A DNA stretch of 64,000 bases from Pseudomonas sp. GD03858 (GCF_029840925.1 NZ_JAOCDM010000017.1:1-64000); one strand, 5' to 3'. Shown: positions 20,267 to 31,281, numbered from the stretch's first letter. The notes: generated from the sequence alone by a model not told the origin. Program-made: numbers and translations.

Positions 20267-23200
20267 TCAGCGCAGGTCGATCACGCTGATGGCCTGCTGG
20301 TTGGTCGCCGCCGCGTCGGCGGGACGCCCCAGCGCGTCGAACACCGCCCCGTTGCCGCCCTCCCGCAGCGTCTCGGCACGGACTCTGCGCATGAAACGGT
20401 GCGCCCTGCCCGGCAGACCAGGCGCATTGAACCTGGCCGCGCGCAGGACCGGGTCATAGATGCCCGCGACGAAATCCGCCGAGGTCTGGAACACCTTGAC
20501 CGCGCCCCCGTTCAGGTCCAGTCGCACGCCATAAGTCCTGCCGAGACATGACGAGTAAGACCAATGATCCCAGCTGGGGCGCAGCCCATTGCGCCGCAGG
20601 ACACTCGCCACCGGCCCACCGATATCCGCCCCTGTCAGCCAGTCTCCTCCCACCATCACCGTGCGTATCTTGCTGGCTGGCGTCGTCCCCTTGACCGCAG
20701 GCAGCACCTCATTGATCGCACGCGTGATCAACGACCTGATGTTGTGATCGAAGTGGAGCACTGCACCGGCCTTGGTCACAGGGTTGTATAGCGTCACCGC
20801 CACGCAGGTCTGTACGTTCAGAGTGAACAGGTAGTTGTCGTTGACCGCGGCTCCGAACCGGCCGATGACAGCTTCGCCCTGCAGCGCTCCACGCGCCACG
20901 TCAGGACGATCACCCGAAAACGCCTCGGCAGGTGTGCGCACCCTACCCAGGTCCTGCGCGGGAGCACCACCCACGAGGCCTGGCCGGACCGGCTGCAGGC
21001 GACCATCAGCGGACACACGCACCGGCATCTTGAAATACGCATCGGGACGACGCGCATTGACCACGCGCAGGAAGTCTTCGCCAAGCTCATGGCGCACCTG
21101 GAAATAGCGACCTTTGTGGTGCACGTAGTACTTGCCATCGCTACCGAGCCGTGTACCGCTCCATACCCCATCACGGGGGGCATTCGTCAGGCCCGACGGG
21201 CTATTGCTCACGGCCCATTGCTTGTCCAGGCGCACGTTCTGCCTGATCGCCGGCGCCAGCTCGCGCGCAGTCCGGCTCGCCCGCCCGCCCCCAACCACCG
21301 CGCGCAGGGTACCTAACACCCGCGGTGCCAGCGTAAACGCGCCGAACAGCGCCCAGGAAGCCTGCAGCCACTCCCGCAACGCCTGCTCGGTATCACCCTT
21401 GGCGTGCGCGATGATCGCATTCTGCACGCCATGAACCAGGAAACCGATGTCCATCAGCAAGGCAAAGGGGGGGCAAACGAGCGCTACAGGTATCGATGCG
21501 AAGAACAGCCCCTTGAATACCTGCGCCTTTATTACCTGCGCGCGGGAGCGGGTGATCTGCCTGACCTCGTTGAGGCCGTGCCGGATGTAGACATCGAACT
21601 CTGTCCGCAGAGCATCCACGCGCTGGGCTTCACGCACCGAATCCGGATGCGTGGAGCCCGCCGCCAGTCGCTCGAGAAACGCACGCACCACCTCGGCGGT
21701 GGCCTGCGTGGCTCGACCGACCAGCTCCTCCCGCAGCATTCCGGTGGCGGTGCCTCGCAGGTCCGCATAGGGCCGCAGCACACGCTGGTCATAAGCTTCC
21801 GGCAGGTACAGCCAATCCCGTGCCACGCTACCTTCGATCAGTCGCAGCACGTAGGCACCGCGTATCGGATGGCCAGCCAGCGTCAACTGGAAAATACCTT
21901 CGGTGCTGGCGACACTTTCGGGGAGCGCTTTCTGCGCGCGAGGCGCATTGCGGCCCGAGGCCTCGCTTACCAGCCTGACCAAATGGTTGTAGTGATCCAC
22001 GGCGATGTCCTTCTGCCCCAGGGCCTGGCACAAGTCCCGGTCCAGGAGCCAGTTCAACATCTGACCAAACGCCTCGCGCCGGGCGGTGTAGTCAGCCGAA
22101 GCGGCATTCAGGTAACGGACCTCGATCGCCTCGGCATACTTCTGCCCCAGGTAGACTCGCCGGGCATAGCGTGCGAGTTCCGCGCTACGCACCCGACCCA
22201 GGTCCTGCCCGACGGAGGAGCGCACGCCGCGATCGGGATTGTCGATCCCCCAATTGTCGTCGTAGCCGAAGATGCTCATATGCAGCAACGTCATGCTGCT
22301 GGCGGGCTGACCATCTCCATCGGCGTGGTAATCGATCAGCACCGTTTCCGGGTCCACCGCCTCGGTCACACCGACCGTGGCCAGGTAAGGCGCGATGTCC
22401 TCGCGGACCTTCCGGCGGGCGAACGCCAGGAAGCTTTCATGACCGGCCATCAGGCCGTCGAACTTCTGTTCATGCCAGCCAGCCAGCGCCCGGTTGTAGC
22501 AATAGGTCCTGCGCATCTCGAGCGACAGTCCACGATACCAGTCTGGCGAGTCGACGCGCTTCACGTGCTCCAGATGCATGCTCTGGCGGGACACGACATG
22601 CTCCTCGAGACATGCCGCATAACCTGTGGCCAGCCCGCGCAGATCACTGCCCAGGCTCGACTTCGCGGGATTGTCGATCACCTGCGAGTAGAGCTCATGC
22701 GCATACGAGCGGATAACCACCGGGGTCAACGATCGAAGATAGGCCTGCCCCCAGTCCCGTGACAGCCAGCCGCCGACTTCCATTGCAATGGCTCCAGGCC
22801 CGCGCAGCGCCACCCACTCCTGGCCATCGGGCTTTTCCGGTGCGTAGAGCACCGCTTCGTCCAGCTCACCGCGATCGTCCTCGCTGTAAAACAGCATCAG
22901 GCCATACCAGCTGCTGGTTGCCGTGACCCCAAGGGTGCGAACCTGCAGCGTGTCCCCCTTGGCGTTGACCGTCGAGGTGACACGATCCGCCATCCGCTGG
23001 TCGATATGACCTGCGTGGATTGCTACCAGCAGACTGTGCTGCAAGCGAGCCTGATAGGCATCCTTCATTACCCCCATCACGTCATCCTGTGCGTAATGTT
23101 CAAGCAAGGCTGGGTAGTAGTCCCCCGGCGCATCGATCGATTCCACCAGCCGCTCCAGCAACTGCACGGAAAGGGCGCCCTCATGGCGCGCTGGGGCTTC

Positions 23201-24151
23201 GAACTTGCTGATGACCTGAAGCATGCCCGCCTTGAGCGGCCCAAGCATGACCTGCGACGTCAGGCTCAAGGTTTCGACAGGGTGCCCTGGGTCGACCGTG
23301 AAACGCCGGTGAAGCTTGATCTGGTCCGGGTCCATGCGATAGCCGGTCTCCCCGAGCAGGAATTGCCTGGCCCGCTCCCGCGCATAAGCTTCGAGCGTCT
23401 CGACATCCTCCAGCTGGAGCTGTTGCAACAGCAATGCGTCCTCCAATCGTGAATGGGATTCACGCAACGCAGTTTCTGTGCTGTCCTGGAGCGCCTTCAT
23501 CCACTCGGGCCGAGAGGCAGTGGCAAAGCGCTGCAGCCTCAGTGTCTGCACGTCGGTCGCCAGGGCCTGGATCGCGACTTGGCCATGCCACTCACGTTGC
23601 AGCTCCTCGATTTCCGCGCGCAGGCCTTGCGCCGTCCGCCCTTCCCGATCCTTGCCATCGACCAGCGCCTTGCATGCCTCGATATGCTTATCGAGGCATG
23701 CCTGCAGCCGCACATGAAAATCCACGGCATCGTCGACGACTATCGGCGGTGTCTGCCAGTGCCGACGAAGCGCGTCGTCGTAGATGCCGACCAAGCGATC
23801 GAACATGCCCTCGATCAGTTGGACAAGGGTGTCTCTACGCTCCTGCGGGATCTCCTGGGACACCTTCTTCTCCCAACGATGAGGCGCGTCGAGCGCCTCG
23901 TCGTAAACAGACGCTTGCCCGTCGATCGAGGCTTGCAGGATGGTATCCAGCAGATTGTCGAGAAAGCCGTCGGCATAGTGCCCCTGTGCAAAGTAGACCC
24001 GCAGTTCGACGTGGATGTTTTCCGCGAGCGTATCCAGCCAGGTCGGCTGCGACTTCAGGCGCTGATCGAACGCTTGCGCCCAGCCTTCCAGCTTGTCCAC
24101 AAGCTGCTTGATCGATATTTCGGAAGCTGCTGTCTCTACCTGTGTACTCAC
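20267..24151 (-). CDS. Large DUF6543-type (dermonecrotic-toxin-like) protein with C-terminal CheD/CNF-like deamidase domain
   Basis: A 1294-residue protein with no signal peptide. Residues about 1-900 are helical and resemble the N-terminal region shared by many large Pseudomonas toxin-like proteins (DUF6543, named after dermonecrotic toxin). A hydrophobic stretch at about 910-985 ([20 protein letters not shown]) may insert in a membrane. A short linker domain ([14 protein letters not shown]) precedes a C-terminal domain from about 1100. There FTLNVQTC and LHFDHN place Thr1110, Cys1116 and His1133 at the spacing of the CheD triad (T-x5-C, C-x16-H). Later segments VMVGGDW and [19 protein letters not shown] also resemble CheD. 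It is therefore inferred to be a Cys-dependent glutamine deamidase of the CheD/CNF1/BLF1 fold, probably targeting a host protein. The start is GTG with AGGAG upstream. No immunity or secretion gene lies next to it. Sequence style is less GC-biased than its core neighbours, suggesting accessory origin. Confidence 0.85.
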   Translation of the reverse strand: MSTQVETAASEISIKQLVDKLEGWAQAFDQRLKSQPTWLDTLAENIHVELRVYFAQGHYADGFLDNLLDTILQASIDGQASVYDEALDAPHRWEKKVSQEIPQERRDTLVQLIEGMFDRLVGIYDDALRRHWQTPPIVVDDAVDFHVRLQACLDKHIEACKALVDGKDREGRTAQGLRAEIEELQREWHGQVAIQALATDVQTLRLQRFATASRPEWMKALQDSTETALRESHSRLEDALLLQQLQLEDVETLEAYARERARQFLLGETGYRMDPDQIKLHRRFTVDPGHPVETLSLTSQVMLGPLKAGMLQVISKFEAPARHEGALSVQLLERLVESIDAPGDYYPALLEHYAQDDVMGVMKDAYQARLQHSLLVAIHAGHIDQRMADRVTSTVNAKGDTLQVRTLGVTATSSWYGLMLFYSEDDRGELDEAVLYAPEKPDGQEWVALRGPGAIAMEVGGWLSRDWGQAYLRSLTPVVIRSYAHELYSQVIDNPAKSSLGSDLRGLATGYAACLEEHVVSRQSMHLEHVKRVDSPDWYRGLSLEMRRTYCYNRALAGWHEQKFDGLMAGHESFLAFARRKVREDIAPYLATVGVTEAVDPETVLIDYHADGDGQPASSMTLLHMSIFGYDDNWGIDNPDRGVRSSVGQDLGRVRSAELARYARRVYLGQKYAEAIEVRYLNAASADYTARREAFGQMLNWLLDRDLCQALGQKDIAVDHYNHLVRLVSEASGRNAPRAQKALPESVASTEGIFQLTLAGHPIRGAYVLRLIEGSVARDWLYLPEAYDQRVLRPYADLRGTATGMLREELVGRATQATAEVVRAFLERLAAGSTHPDSVREAQRVDALRTEFDVYIRHGLNEVRQITRSRAQVIKAQVFKGLFFASIPVALVCPPFALLMDIGFLVHGVQNAIIAHAKGDTEQALREWLQASWALFGAFTLAPRVLGTLRAVVGGGRASRTARELAPAIRQNVRLDKQWAVSNSPSGLTNAPRDGVWSGTRLGSDGKYYVHHKGRYFQVRHELGEDFLRVVNARRPDAYFKMPVRVSADGRLQPVRPGLVGGAPAQDLGRVRTPAEAFSGDRPDVARGALQGEAVIGRFGAAVNDNYLFTLNVQTCVAVTLYNPVTKAGAVLHFDHNIRSLITRAINEVLPAVKGTTPASKIRTVMVGGDWLTGADIGGPVASVLRRNGLRPSWDHWSYSSCLGRTYGVRLDLNGGAVKVFQTSADFVAGIYDPVLRAARFNAPGLPGRAHRFMRRVRAETLREGGNGAVFDALGRPADAAATNQQAISVIDLR

Positions 24152-24249
24152 TTATCCTGCTCCTGATAGTGTTGGAGCCGGTAGTTTCGAATGTCGCCAC
24201 CCGAGGCTGGCTGTACATATCACTTATCGCCAAGACATTGCGCGGCGCG

Positions 24250-24279
24250 GTGAGGGTCGGAACATCAACCGACCCTCAC
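24250..24279. promoter_or_regulatory. Perfect hairpin in the toxin-prmA intergenic space
   Basis: GTGAGGGTCGG (24250-24260) pairs with CCGACCCTCAC (24269-24279), an 11-bp stem with an 8-base loop. On the plus strand it is followed by TCCCTTTTA, so it could be an attenuator or weak terminator in the prmA leader. On the minus strand it would sit in the toxin leader. The role is unknown. Confidence 0.45.
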
Positions 24280-24363
24280 TCCCTTTTACCGCCCGTCTGG
24301 CGTAAACTGGCGCCCTTTGCGCAGCCACGCGCTGCCCCTGTCGATTTCCCAAAGGTGCCCGCC

Positions 24364-25242
24364 ATGCCCTGGCTGCAAGTACGCCTGGCCATCAGCCCGG
24401 AACAAGCCGAGACCTACGAAGACGCCCTGCTGGAAGTGGGTGCCGTCTCGGTGACTTTCATGGACGCCGAAGATCAGCCGATCTTCGAGCCGGACCTCAA
24501 CACCACTCCGCTGTGGTCGCACACCCACCTTTTGGCCCTGTTCGAGGCCGACGCCGAGCCTGAGGCGGTGTTCGCCCACCTGGCGCTGCTGACCGGCGCC
24601 GCGCTGCCCGAGCACCACGCCGAGGTGATCGAGGACCAGGACTGGGAACGCAGCTGGATGGACAACTTCCAGCCCATGCGCTTCGGTCGGCGCCTGTGGA
24701 TCGTGCCCAGCTGGCACGAGGCCCCGGAGAAGGACGCGGTCAACCTGCTGCTCGACCCGGGCCTGGCCTTCGGCACAGGCACCCACCCCACCACTGCGCT
24801 GTGCCTGGAATGGCTCGACGGCCAACAGCTCGAAGGTGCCCAGGTACTGGACTTCGGCTGCGGCTCGGGCATCCTCGCCATCGCTGCCCTGCTGCTGGGC
24901 GCCCGCGAGGCGGTCGGCACCGACATCGACGTGCAGGCCATCGAAGCCTCGCGTGACAACGCTCAGCGCAATGGCATCGCCGATGAGAAACTGGCGCTGT
25001 ACCTGCCAGAACATATGCCAGCCATGCAGGCCGACGTGCTGGTCGCCAACATCCTCGCTGGCCCATTGGTATCGCTGGCTACGCAACTGTCCGGTCTGGT
25101 TCGCCCAGGTGGCCTGCTGGCACTGTCGGGCATCCTCGCCGAACAGGGTGAGGAAGTGGCCGCCGCCTATGCCGGCGACTTCGATCTGGACCCGATCGTC
25201 GTGCGCGACGGCTGGGTGCGCATCAGTGGTCGCCGCCGCTAA
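24364..25242 (+). CDS. prmA: Ribosomal protein L11 methyltransferase
   Basis: Trimethylates lysines and the N-terminus of ribosomal protein L11 using S-adenosylmethionine. It is 292 residues, the usual PrmA length. The N-terminal L11-recognition domain begins [10 protein letters not shown]; the C-terminal class I methyltransferase domain has the SAM motif [16 protein letters not shown] and the catalytic-region motif NILAGPL. ATG 24364 matches family starts. It heads a plus-strand run with the zinc-ribbon gene and dusB-fis. Confidence 0.97.
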   Translation: MPWLQVRLAISPEQAETYEDALLEVGAVSVTFMDAEDQPIFEPDLNTTPLWSHTHLLALFEADAEPEAVFAHLALLTGAALPEHHAEVIEDQDWERSWMDNFQPMRFGRRLWIVPSWHEAPEKDAVNLLLDPGLAFGTGTHPTTALCLEWLDGQQLEGAQVLDFGCGSGILAIAALLLGAREAVGTDIDVQAIEASRDNAQRNGIADEKLALYLPEHMPAMQADVLVANILAGPLVSLATQLSGLVRPGGLLALSGILAEQGEEVAAAYAGDFDLDPIVVRDGWVRISGRRR

Positions 25243-25285
25243 GCGCGCCTAGAATCAACTCTTGCCCAGTTCTCCGGATCGCCGC

Positions 25286-26587
25286 ATGACCGACAGTTTC
25301 GTCACCCAGTGTCCGCATTGCCAGACCAGCTTTCGCGTCACCCACCACCAGCTGAGCCTGGCCCGTGGCGTGGTGCGCTGCGGCAATTGCCTGCAGGTGT
25401 TCAACGCGGCGAAACAGCTGCTGGAGCAGAACCGCGCTGCCAGTGCAGAGGCCAGCACCAGCGCGCCGGAGCCAGCCGCGGCGACGCTACCCGACGCCGA
25501 GCAGCCGCCACCCGGCGAAGACAGCTGGGCCGTGACCGCCGAAGAGCTGGACGCGCTGGACCTCGACCAGGAACTGGCACGCCTCGAACGGCGCAGCCCG
25601 GGCGATCGCCGTAGCGCCGGACAGAAGGGCGTGCTGCAGGCCAGCCGTGACGACCACCAAGGCACCGACGAACACGCCGACGAACTGTTCGGCACCGCCA
25701 CCGACGCGCCCCTGGAGCCCGCGCCGGAACGCAAGGAAGCGCCGGTGCTGGTCGAGCAGGAACCGCTGGACCTCGAGCCTGTCGACGGCGAACGCACCGA
25801 GCCTACCCTCGGCAACGCCGACCTCGACCTGGACGACGAGCCGCCGGTACGCCGTCAACCCCATGCCGAAGACCTCGACGCGCCAATCGAGCGCCTGTCC
25901 GCCGAGGACGAGCCGATGCCGGAAAAAGGCCTGTCGGCACTCGATGACGAAAGCCGCGACGAGCATTTCTCGGCACGCGACGGCGTGTCCGAAGAACAGC
26001 GCCTGGAGCCGAGCCTGGGCATCAAGCCCGAGCGCCCGCGCAAGGAGCCGCTGGTCGACGTGGTCGACGATCCGTTGCAACTGGATTGGGAAAAGCCCGC
26101 GCCAAACTGGGGCAAGCGCCTGCTGTGGGGCTTGCTGACCTTCCTGGCCGCCGGGGTACTGGCCTTCCAGTACGTCTGGTTCCACTTCGACGAGATGGCC
26201 CGCCAGGACCAGTACCGTCCATGGTTCCAGCAACTGTGCCCGGTACTTGGTTGCCAGGTGCCGACCCGCGTGGACATCTCGCGGATCAAGAGCAGCAACC
26301 TGGTGGTGCGCAGCCACCCTGACTTCAAGGGCGCGCTGATCGTCGATGCGATCATCTACAACCGCGCCCCCTTCGCCCAGCCCTTCCCGCTGCTGGAGCT
26401 GCGCTTCGCCGACCTCAACGGCCAGCTGATCGCCAGCCGGCGCTTCAAACCCAGCGAGTACCTTTCCGGCGAATTGGCCGGGCGCGGCGAGATGCCCAGC
26501 CAGACCCCGATCCACATCGCCCTCGACATCCTCGACCCGGGCCCCAAGGCCGTGAACTACAGCCTGAGCTTCCGCTCGCCGGAATGA
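25286..26587 (+). CDS. Zinc-ribbon and DUF3426 membrane protein
   Basis: A 433-residue protein of unknown function. The N-terminus is an MJ0042-type zinc ribbon (CPHCQTSFRV ... VRCGNCLQVF: two CxxC pairs). A long acidic, low-complexity region follows (about 50-270), then one membrane helix at about 280-298 (LLTFLAAGVLAFQYVWF) and the C-terminal DUF3426 domain. It follows prmA by 43 bases. It is a conserved neighbour of prmA and dusB in Pseudomonas; its job is not known. Confidence 0.9.
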   Translation: MTDSFVTQCPHCQTSFRVTHHQLSLARGVVRCGNCLQVFNAAKQLLEQNRAASAEASTSAPEPAAATLPDAEQPPPGEDSWAVTAEELDALDLDQELARLERRSPGDRRSAGQKGVLQASRDDHQGTDEHADELFGTATDAPLEPAPERKEAPVLVEQEPLDLEPVDGERTEPTLGNADLDLDDEPPVRRQPHAEDLDAPIERLSAEDEPMPEKGLSALDDESRDEHFSARDGVSEEQRLEPSLGIKPERPRKEPLVDVVDDPLQLDWEKPAPNWGKRLLWGLLTFLAAGVLAFQYVWFHFDEMARQDQYRPWFQQLCPVLGCQVPTRVDISRIKSSNLVVRSHPDFKGALIVDAIIYNRAPFAQPFPLLELRFADLNGQLIASRRFKPSEYLSGELAGRGEMPSQTPIHIALDILDPGPKAVNYSLSFRSPE

Positions 26588-26589
26588 AA

Positions 26590-26668
26590 CAGCTGCAAGC
26601 TGCAAGCTTCAAGCTGCAAGAAAAAGCCGATCGGCATCTGTCTTGCAGCTTGAAGCTTGCCGCTTGAG
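26590..26668. repeat. Heptamer-based palindromic repeat (family C)
   Basis: Heptamers of the AGCTGCA type on the left face their complements on the right, giving a perfect 19-bp stem (26602-26620 with 26642-26660). It lies just after the zinc-ribbon gene stop. It is unrelated in sequence to REP families A and B; a second copy is at 61999-62100. Confidence 0.8.
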
Positions 26669-26785
26669 GCTACCGCCCGTTGTTCAGATTTTATCCAGAT
26701 TCATCTTTATCCGGTCATCGAGAGCGGGTATCATGCCAACCCTTTTTCGAACTCCAATGATTCGGCCCCACAACAGGGAACACCT

Positions 26786-27799
26786 ATGTCGGCGGTACGC
26801 ATCGGCCCTTACACACTGCAGAACAACCTGATCCTGGCACCCATGGCCGGGGTCACGGACCAGCCTTTCCGTACCCTGTGCAAACGCCTGGGGGCGGGCA
26901 TGGTGGTCTCGGAGATGGTTTCCAGCGACATGCGCCTGTGGAACAGCCGCAAGTCGAGCCTGCGCCGTATCCACGAAGACGATCCCGAGCCACGCTCGGT
27001 GCAGATCGCCGGTGGCGACGCGCAGATGATGGCCGAGGCGGCCCGCGCGAACGTGGACGCCGGCGCCCAGATCATCGACATCAACATGGGCTGCCCGGCA
27101 AAAAAAGTCTGCAACAAGGCTGCCGGCTCTGCTTTATTGAAAGACGAAGCCCTGGTCAGCGAGATCCTTCATGCCGTGGTCGGCGCAGTGGAGGTTCCGG
27201 TGACGCTGAAGATACGCACCGGCTGGGACCGGGCGAACAAGAACGGCCTGAATGTGGCGAAAATCGCCGAACAGGCCGGCATCCAGGCGCTGGCGGTGCA
27301 CGGCCGCACACGCGCCGACCTGTACACCGGCGAAGCCGAGTACGACACCATCGCCGCCATCAAGCAGGCGGTGTCGATCCCGGTGTTCGCCAACGGCGAC
27401 ATCACCTCGCCAGCAAAGGCCCAGGCGGTGCTGGACGCCACCGGGGTCGACGGCTTGCTGATCGGCCGTGCCGCCCAAGGGCGGCCGTGGATCTTCCGCG
27501 AGATCGAGCATTACCTGCGCACGGGCGAGCAGCTGCCCGCACCGGCGCAGGACGAAGTGGAACGCATTCTGCTGGAGCACCTGGCCGCGTTGCATGCCTT
27601 CTATGGCGATGTGATGGGCGTGCGTATCGCCCGCAAGCACGTTGGCTGGTACCTGGCGACCCGACCTGGCGGCAAGGAGTTCCGCAGCCAGTTCAACGCT
27701 TTGCAAGACACACAAGCACAGTGCGCCAACGTTCAGGCCTATTTCGCCGAACGTCGACAGAGCCTTGGCACAGAGGACGAACAAGGGGTGGCCGCATGA
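26786..27799 (+). CDS. dusB: tRNA-dihydrouridine synthase B
   Basis: FMN-dependent enzyme reducing specific uridines in the tRNA D-loop. It is 337 residues with a TIM-barrel N-terminus ([13 protein letters not shown]), the DusB motif [19 protein letters not shown] (the active-site cysteine is Cys103 or Cys109) and a C-terminal helical tRNA-binding domain. The stop overlaps the fis start (ATGA), the well-known dusB-fis operon in which the fis transcript begins upstream of dusB. Confidence 0.97.
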   Translation: MSAVRIGPYTLQNNLILAPMAGVTDQPFRTLCKRLGAGMVVSEMVSSDMRLWNSRKSSLRRIHEDDPEPRSVQIAGGDAQMMAEAARANVDAGAQIIDINMGCPAKKVCNKAAGSALLKDEALVSEILHAVVGAVEVPVTLKIRTGWDRANKNGLNVAKIAEQAGIQALAVHGRTRADLYTGEAEYDTIAAIKQAVSIPVFANGDITSPAKAQAVLDATGVDGLLIGRAAQGRPWIFREIEHYLRTGEQLPAPAQDEVERILLEHLAALHAFYGDVMGVRIARKHVGWYLATRPGGKEFRSQFNALQDTQAQCANVQAYFAERRQSLGTEDEQGVAA

Positions 27800-28116
27800 C
27801 GATGATGACCGAGACATTAGTGAGTGGAACAACGCCCGTGAGCGACAACGTCAACCTCAAGCAGCACCTGAACACGCCGAGCGAAGAGGGCCAGACCCTT
27901 CGCGGCAGCGTCGAGAAGGCGCTGCACAACTACTTCGCCCACCTGGAAGGCGCCACCGTCACGGACGTGTACAACCTGGTGCTCTCGGAAGTCGAGGCAC
28001 CGCTGCTCGAAAGCGTGATGAACTACGTCAAGGGCAACCAGACCAAGGCCAGCGAGATGCTCGGGCTCAACCGAGGCACGCTGCGCAAGAAGCTCAAGCA
28101 GTACGATCTGTTGTAA
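27796..28116 (+). CDS. fis: Nucleoid-associated DNA-binding protein Fis
   Basis: A small dimeric DNA-bending protein that shapes the nucleoid and activates rRNA and growth genes. It is 106 residues; the C-terminal helix-turn-helix ([20 protein letters not shown]) is essentially identical to Fis of other gammaproteobacteria. The ATG overlaps the dusB stop by four bases; ATG codons at 27802 and 27805 are alternative starts. A terminator follows 16 bases after the stop. Confidence 0.97.
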   Translation: MTMMTETLVSGTTPVSDNVNLKQHLNTPSEEGQTLRGSVEKALHNYFAHLEGATVTDVYNLVLSEVEAPLLESVMNYVKGNQTKASEMLGLNRGTLRKKLKQYDLL

Positions 28117-28132
28117 GGCCAGAACCCCAACC

Positions 28133-28163
28133 AAAAAGGCGCTCTTGACGAGGCGCCTTTTTT
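28133..28163 (+). terminator. Rho-independent terminator after fis
   Basis: AAAAAGGCGC pairs with GCGCCTTTTT across a 10-base loop and ends in a T-run. It closes the dusB-fis operon just before purH. Confidence 0.88.
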
Positions 28164-28192
28164 GCTGACTCCACCGCGTTATGGAATCTGAA

Positions 28193-29800
28193 ATGACCGA
28201 CCAGACTACCCGCCTGCCGATCCGCCGCGCTTTGATCAGCGTCTCCGACAAGACCGGGATCCTCGAGTTCGCCCGTGAGCTGCAACAGCTCGGTGTCGAG
28301 ATCCTGTCCACCGGCGGCACCTACAAGCTGCTCAAGGACAATGGCGTGAACGCGGTGGAAGTGGCCGACTACACCGGCTTCGCCGAAATGATGGACGGCC
28401 GGGTCAAGACCCTGCATCCGAAGATCCATGGCGGCATCCTCGGCCGTCGCGGCACCGACGACGCCATCATGAACGAACACGGCATCAAGCCGATCGACCT
28501 GGTCGCGGTCAACCTGTACCCGTTCGAGGCCACCATCAGCAAGCCGGGTTGCGACCTGCCGACCGCCATCGAGAACATCGACATCGGCGGCCCGACCATG
28601 GTCCGTTCGGCGGCGAAGAACCACAAGGACGTGGCCATCGTGGTCAATGCCAGCGACTACGCCGGCGTGCTGGAAAACCTCAAGGCCGGCGGCCTGACCT
28701 ACGCCCAGCGCTTCGACCTGATGCTCAAGGCCTTCGAGCACACCGCCGCCTACGACGGCATGATCGCCAACTACATGGGCAGCATCGACCAGGCCAAAGA
28801 AACCCTGTCGACCGCGGACCGCAGCGAATTCCCACGCACCTTCAACAGCCAGTTCGTCAAGGCCCAGGAAATGCGCTACGGCGAGAACCCGCACCAGAGC
28901 GCGGCGTTCTACGTCGAGGCGAAGAAGGGCGAGGCCAGCATCTCCACCGCCATCCAGCTGCAAGGCAAGGAGCTGTCGTTCAACAACGTGGCCGACACCG
29001 ACGCCGCGCTGGAGTGCGTGAAGAGCTTCGTCAAGCCGGCCTGCGTCATCGTCAAGCACGCCAACCCGTGCGGCGTGGCCGTGGTGCCTGAAGACGAAGG
29101 CGGTATCCGCAAGGCCTACGACCTGGCCTACGCCACCGACACCGAGTCGGCCTTCGGCGGCATCATCGCCTTCAACCGCGAGCTGGACGGCGAAACCGCC
29201 AAGGCGATCGTCGAGCGTCAGTTCGTCGAAGTGATCATCGCCCCGAAAATCTCCCAGGCCGCCCGCGAAGTCGTGGCCGCCAAGCAGAACGTGCGTCTGC
29301 TGGAGTGCGGCGAGTGGCCAGCCGAGCGTGCCGCCGGTTGGGACTTCAAGCGCGTCAACGGTGGCCTGCTGGTGCAGAGCCGCGATATCGGCATGATCAC
29401 TGCCGACGACCTGAAGATCGTCACCAAGCGCGCGCCGACCGAGCAGGAAATCCACGACCTAGTGTTCGCCTGGAAAGTGGCCAAGTTCGTCAAGTCCAAC
29501 GCCATCGTCTACGCCAAGAACCGCCAGACCATCGGTGTCGGCGCCGGCCAGATGAGCCGCGTCAACTCCGCGCGCATCGCCGCCATCAAGGCCGAGCACG
29601 CCGGCCTGCAGGTCCAGGGCGCGGTGATGGCCTCGGATGCGTTCTTCCCGTTCCGCGATGGCATCGATAACGCAGCTAAAGTGGGTATCAGCGCGGTGAT
29701 CCAGCCGGGTGGCTCGATGCGTGACGCCGAAGTCATCGCCGCAGCCGACGAAGCCGGTATCGCCATGGTCTTCACTGGCATGCGCCACTTCCGCCACTAA
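28193..29800 (+). CDS. purH: Bifunctional AICAR formyltransferase / IMP cyclohydrolase
   Basis: Catalyses the last two steps of de novo IMP synthesis. It is 535 residues. The N-terminal MGS-like cyclohydrolase domain ([21 protein letters not shown]) is followed by the AICAR transformylase domain ([38 protein letters not shown]). ATG 28193 is preferred over 28181, matching the family length. purD follows after a REP-containing gap. Confidence 0.98.
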   Translation: MTDQTTRLPIRRALISVSDKTGILEFARELQQLGVEILSTGGTYKLLKDNGVNAVEVADYTGFAEMMDGRVKTLHPKIHGGILGRRGTDDAIMNEHGIKPIDLVAVNLYPFEATISKPGCDLPTAIENIDIGGPTMVRSAAKNHKDVAIVVNASDYAGVLENLKAGGLTYAQRFDLMLKAFEHTAAYDGMIANYMGSIDQAKETLSTADRSEFPRTFNSQFVKAQEMRYGENPHQSAAFYVEAKKGEASISTAIQLQGKELSFNNVADTDAALECVKSFVKPACVIVKHANPCGVAVVPEDEGGIRKAYDLAYATDTESAFGGIIAFNRELDGETAKAIVERQFVEVIIAPKISQAAREVVAAKQNVRLLECGEWPAERAAGWDFKRVNGGLLVQSRDIGMITADDLKIVTKRAPTEQEIHDLVFAWKVAKFVKSNAIVYAKNRQTIGVGAGQMSRVNSARIAAIKAEHAGLQVQGAVMASDAFFPFRDGIDNAAKVGISAVIQPGGSMRDAEVIAAADEAGIAMVFTGMRHFRH

Positions 29801-29825
29801 TCAGATGCCGGGCCGATCCCGGTCC

Positions 29826-29945
29826 CTGTAGGAGCGGCCTTGTGTCGCGAAAGGGCCGCAAAGCGGCCCCAGGTTTCAGCTTCGCAGCAGAAATTGCTGG
29901 GGCTGCTGCGCAGCCCTATCGCGACACAAGGCCGCTCCTACACAG
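29826..29945. repeat. REP pair, family A, outward arrangement
   Basis: Here the CTGTAGG foot is on the far left and the CCTACAC foot on the far right, with the two GC hairpins (GGGCCGC/GCGGCCC and GGGCTGC/GCAGCCC) in the middle, the opposite of most copies here. It sits between purH and purD. Confidence 0.9.
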
Positions 29946-29985
29946 GGAACGCGGATCGCCGTAATACAGAATTCGAGGTTTTGAC

Positions 29986-31281
29986 ATGAAAGTTTTGATC
30001 ATCGGCAGCGGCGGTCGTGAACACGCCCTGGCCTGGAAAGTCGCCCAGGACCCACGCGTCGAGAAGGTCTTCGTTGCCCCCGGCAACGCCGGCACCGCCA
30101 CCGAAGCCAAGTGCGAGAACGTCGCCATCGACGTCACCGCCCTGGAGCAACTGGCCGACTTCGCCGAGAAGAACGTCGACTTGACCATCGTCGGCCCCGA
30201 GGCGCCGCTGGTCATCGGCGTGGTCGACCTGTTCCGCAGCCGTGGCCTGGACTGCTTCGGCCCGACCAAGGGCGCGGCCCAGCTGGAAGGCTCCAAGGCC
30301 TTCACCAAGGACTTCCTGGCCCGCCACAAGATCCCTACCGCCGACTACCAGAACTTCACCGAGATCGAGCCGGCCCTGGCCTATCTGCGTGAAAAAGGCG
30401 CGCCGATCGTGATCAAGGCCGATGGCCTGGCAGCGGGCAAGGGCGTGATCGTCGCCATGACCCTGCAGGAAGCCGAAGACGCGGTGCGCGACATGCTCGC
30501 CGGCAACGCCTTCGGCGACGCGGGCTCGCGCGTGGTGATCGAAGAGTTCCTCGACGGCGAGGAAGCCAGCTTCATCGTCATGGTCGACGGCCACAACGTG
30601 TTGCCCATGGCCACCAGCCAGGACCACAAGCGCGTCGGCGACAAAGACACCGGACCGAACACCGGCGGCATGGGCGCCTACTCGCCCGCCCCGGTGGTGA
30701 CCGCCGAGGTTCACCAGCGCGTGATGGATCAGGTGATCTGGCCGACCGTGCGCGGCATGGCCGAGGAAGGCAACGTCTACACCGGCTTCCTCTATGCGGG
30801 CCTGATGATCGACAAGGCCGGCAACCCCAAGGTCATCGAATTCAACTGCCGCTTCGGCGACCCGGAAACCCAGCCGGTCATGCTGCGTCTGGAATCGAGC
30901 CTGGTGCTGTTGATCGAAGCCGCCTTCGCCAAGGCCCTGGACAAGGTCGAGGCGCAGTGGGATCCGCGCCCGAGCCTGGGCGTGGTGCTGGCTGCCGGCG
31001 GCTACCCCGGCGACTATGCCAAGGGCGCGGCAATCAGCGGCCTGGACGCCGCCGCCAAGCTCGAGGGCAAGGTCTTCCATGCCGGCACCGCGCTGAAGGA
31101 CGGCCAGGTGCTCACCGCTGGCGGCCGCGTGCTCTGCGCCACCGCCATGGGCGACACCGTCGAGGCCGCCCAGCAGCACGCCTATCGCCTGGCCGAGCAG
31201 GTCAAGTGGGATGGCAGCTTCTACCGTACCGACATCGGCTACCGGGCCATCGCCCGCGAGCGCGGTGAACATCAGCAGTAA
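29986..31281 (+). CDS. purD: Phosphoribosylamine-glycine ligase
   Basis: Second enzyme of de novo purine synthesis (GAR synthetase), an ATP-grasp ligase. It is 431 residues, beginning MKVLIIGSGGREHALAWK. PAPVV and HFNCRFGD-type family segments (here VIEFNCRFGDPETQ) are present, as is the grasp loop KADGLAAGKGV. GAGG precedes the start. The block fis-purH-purD-retS is conserved in Pseudomonas. Confidence 0.98.
   Translation: MKVLIIGSGGREHALAWKVAQDPRVEKVFVAPGNAGTATEAKCENVAIDVTALEQLADFAEKNVDLTIVGPEAPLVIGVVDLFRSRGLDCFGPTKGAAQLEGSKAFTKDFLARHKIPTADYQNFTEIEPALAYLREKGAPIVIKADGLAAGKGVIVAMTLQEAEDAVRDMLAGNAFGDAGSRVVIEEFLDGEEASFIVMVDGHNVLPMATSQDHKRVGDKDTGPNTGGMGAYSPAPVVTAEVHQRVMDQVIWPTVRGMAEEGNVYTGFLYAGLMIDKAGNPKVIEFNCRFGDPETQPVMLRLESSLVLLIEAAFAKALDKVEAQWDPRPSLGVVLAAGGYPGDYAKGAAISGLDAAAKLEGKVFHAGTALKDGQVLTAGGRVLCATAMGDTVEAAQQHAYRLAEQVKWDGSFYRTDIGYRAIARERGEHQQ

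Noticed and set aside
21404..22762. A 452-codon plus-strand open frame inside the toxin gene
   Set aside because: No domain or ribosome-binding site; the minus-strand protein is continuous and carries family features over this stretch.
20267..24151. Antibacterial polymorphic toxin with immunity partner
   Set aside because: No neighbouring small ORF, and no PAAR, RHS, VgrG or CdiB feature; a host-directed toxin is more consistent.
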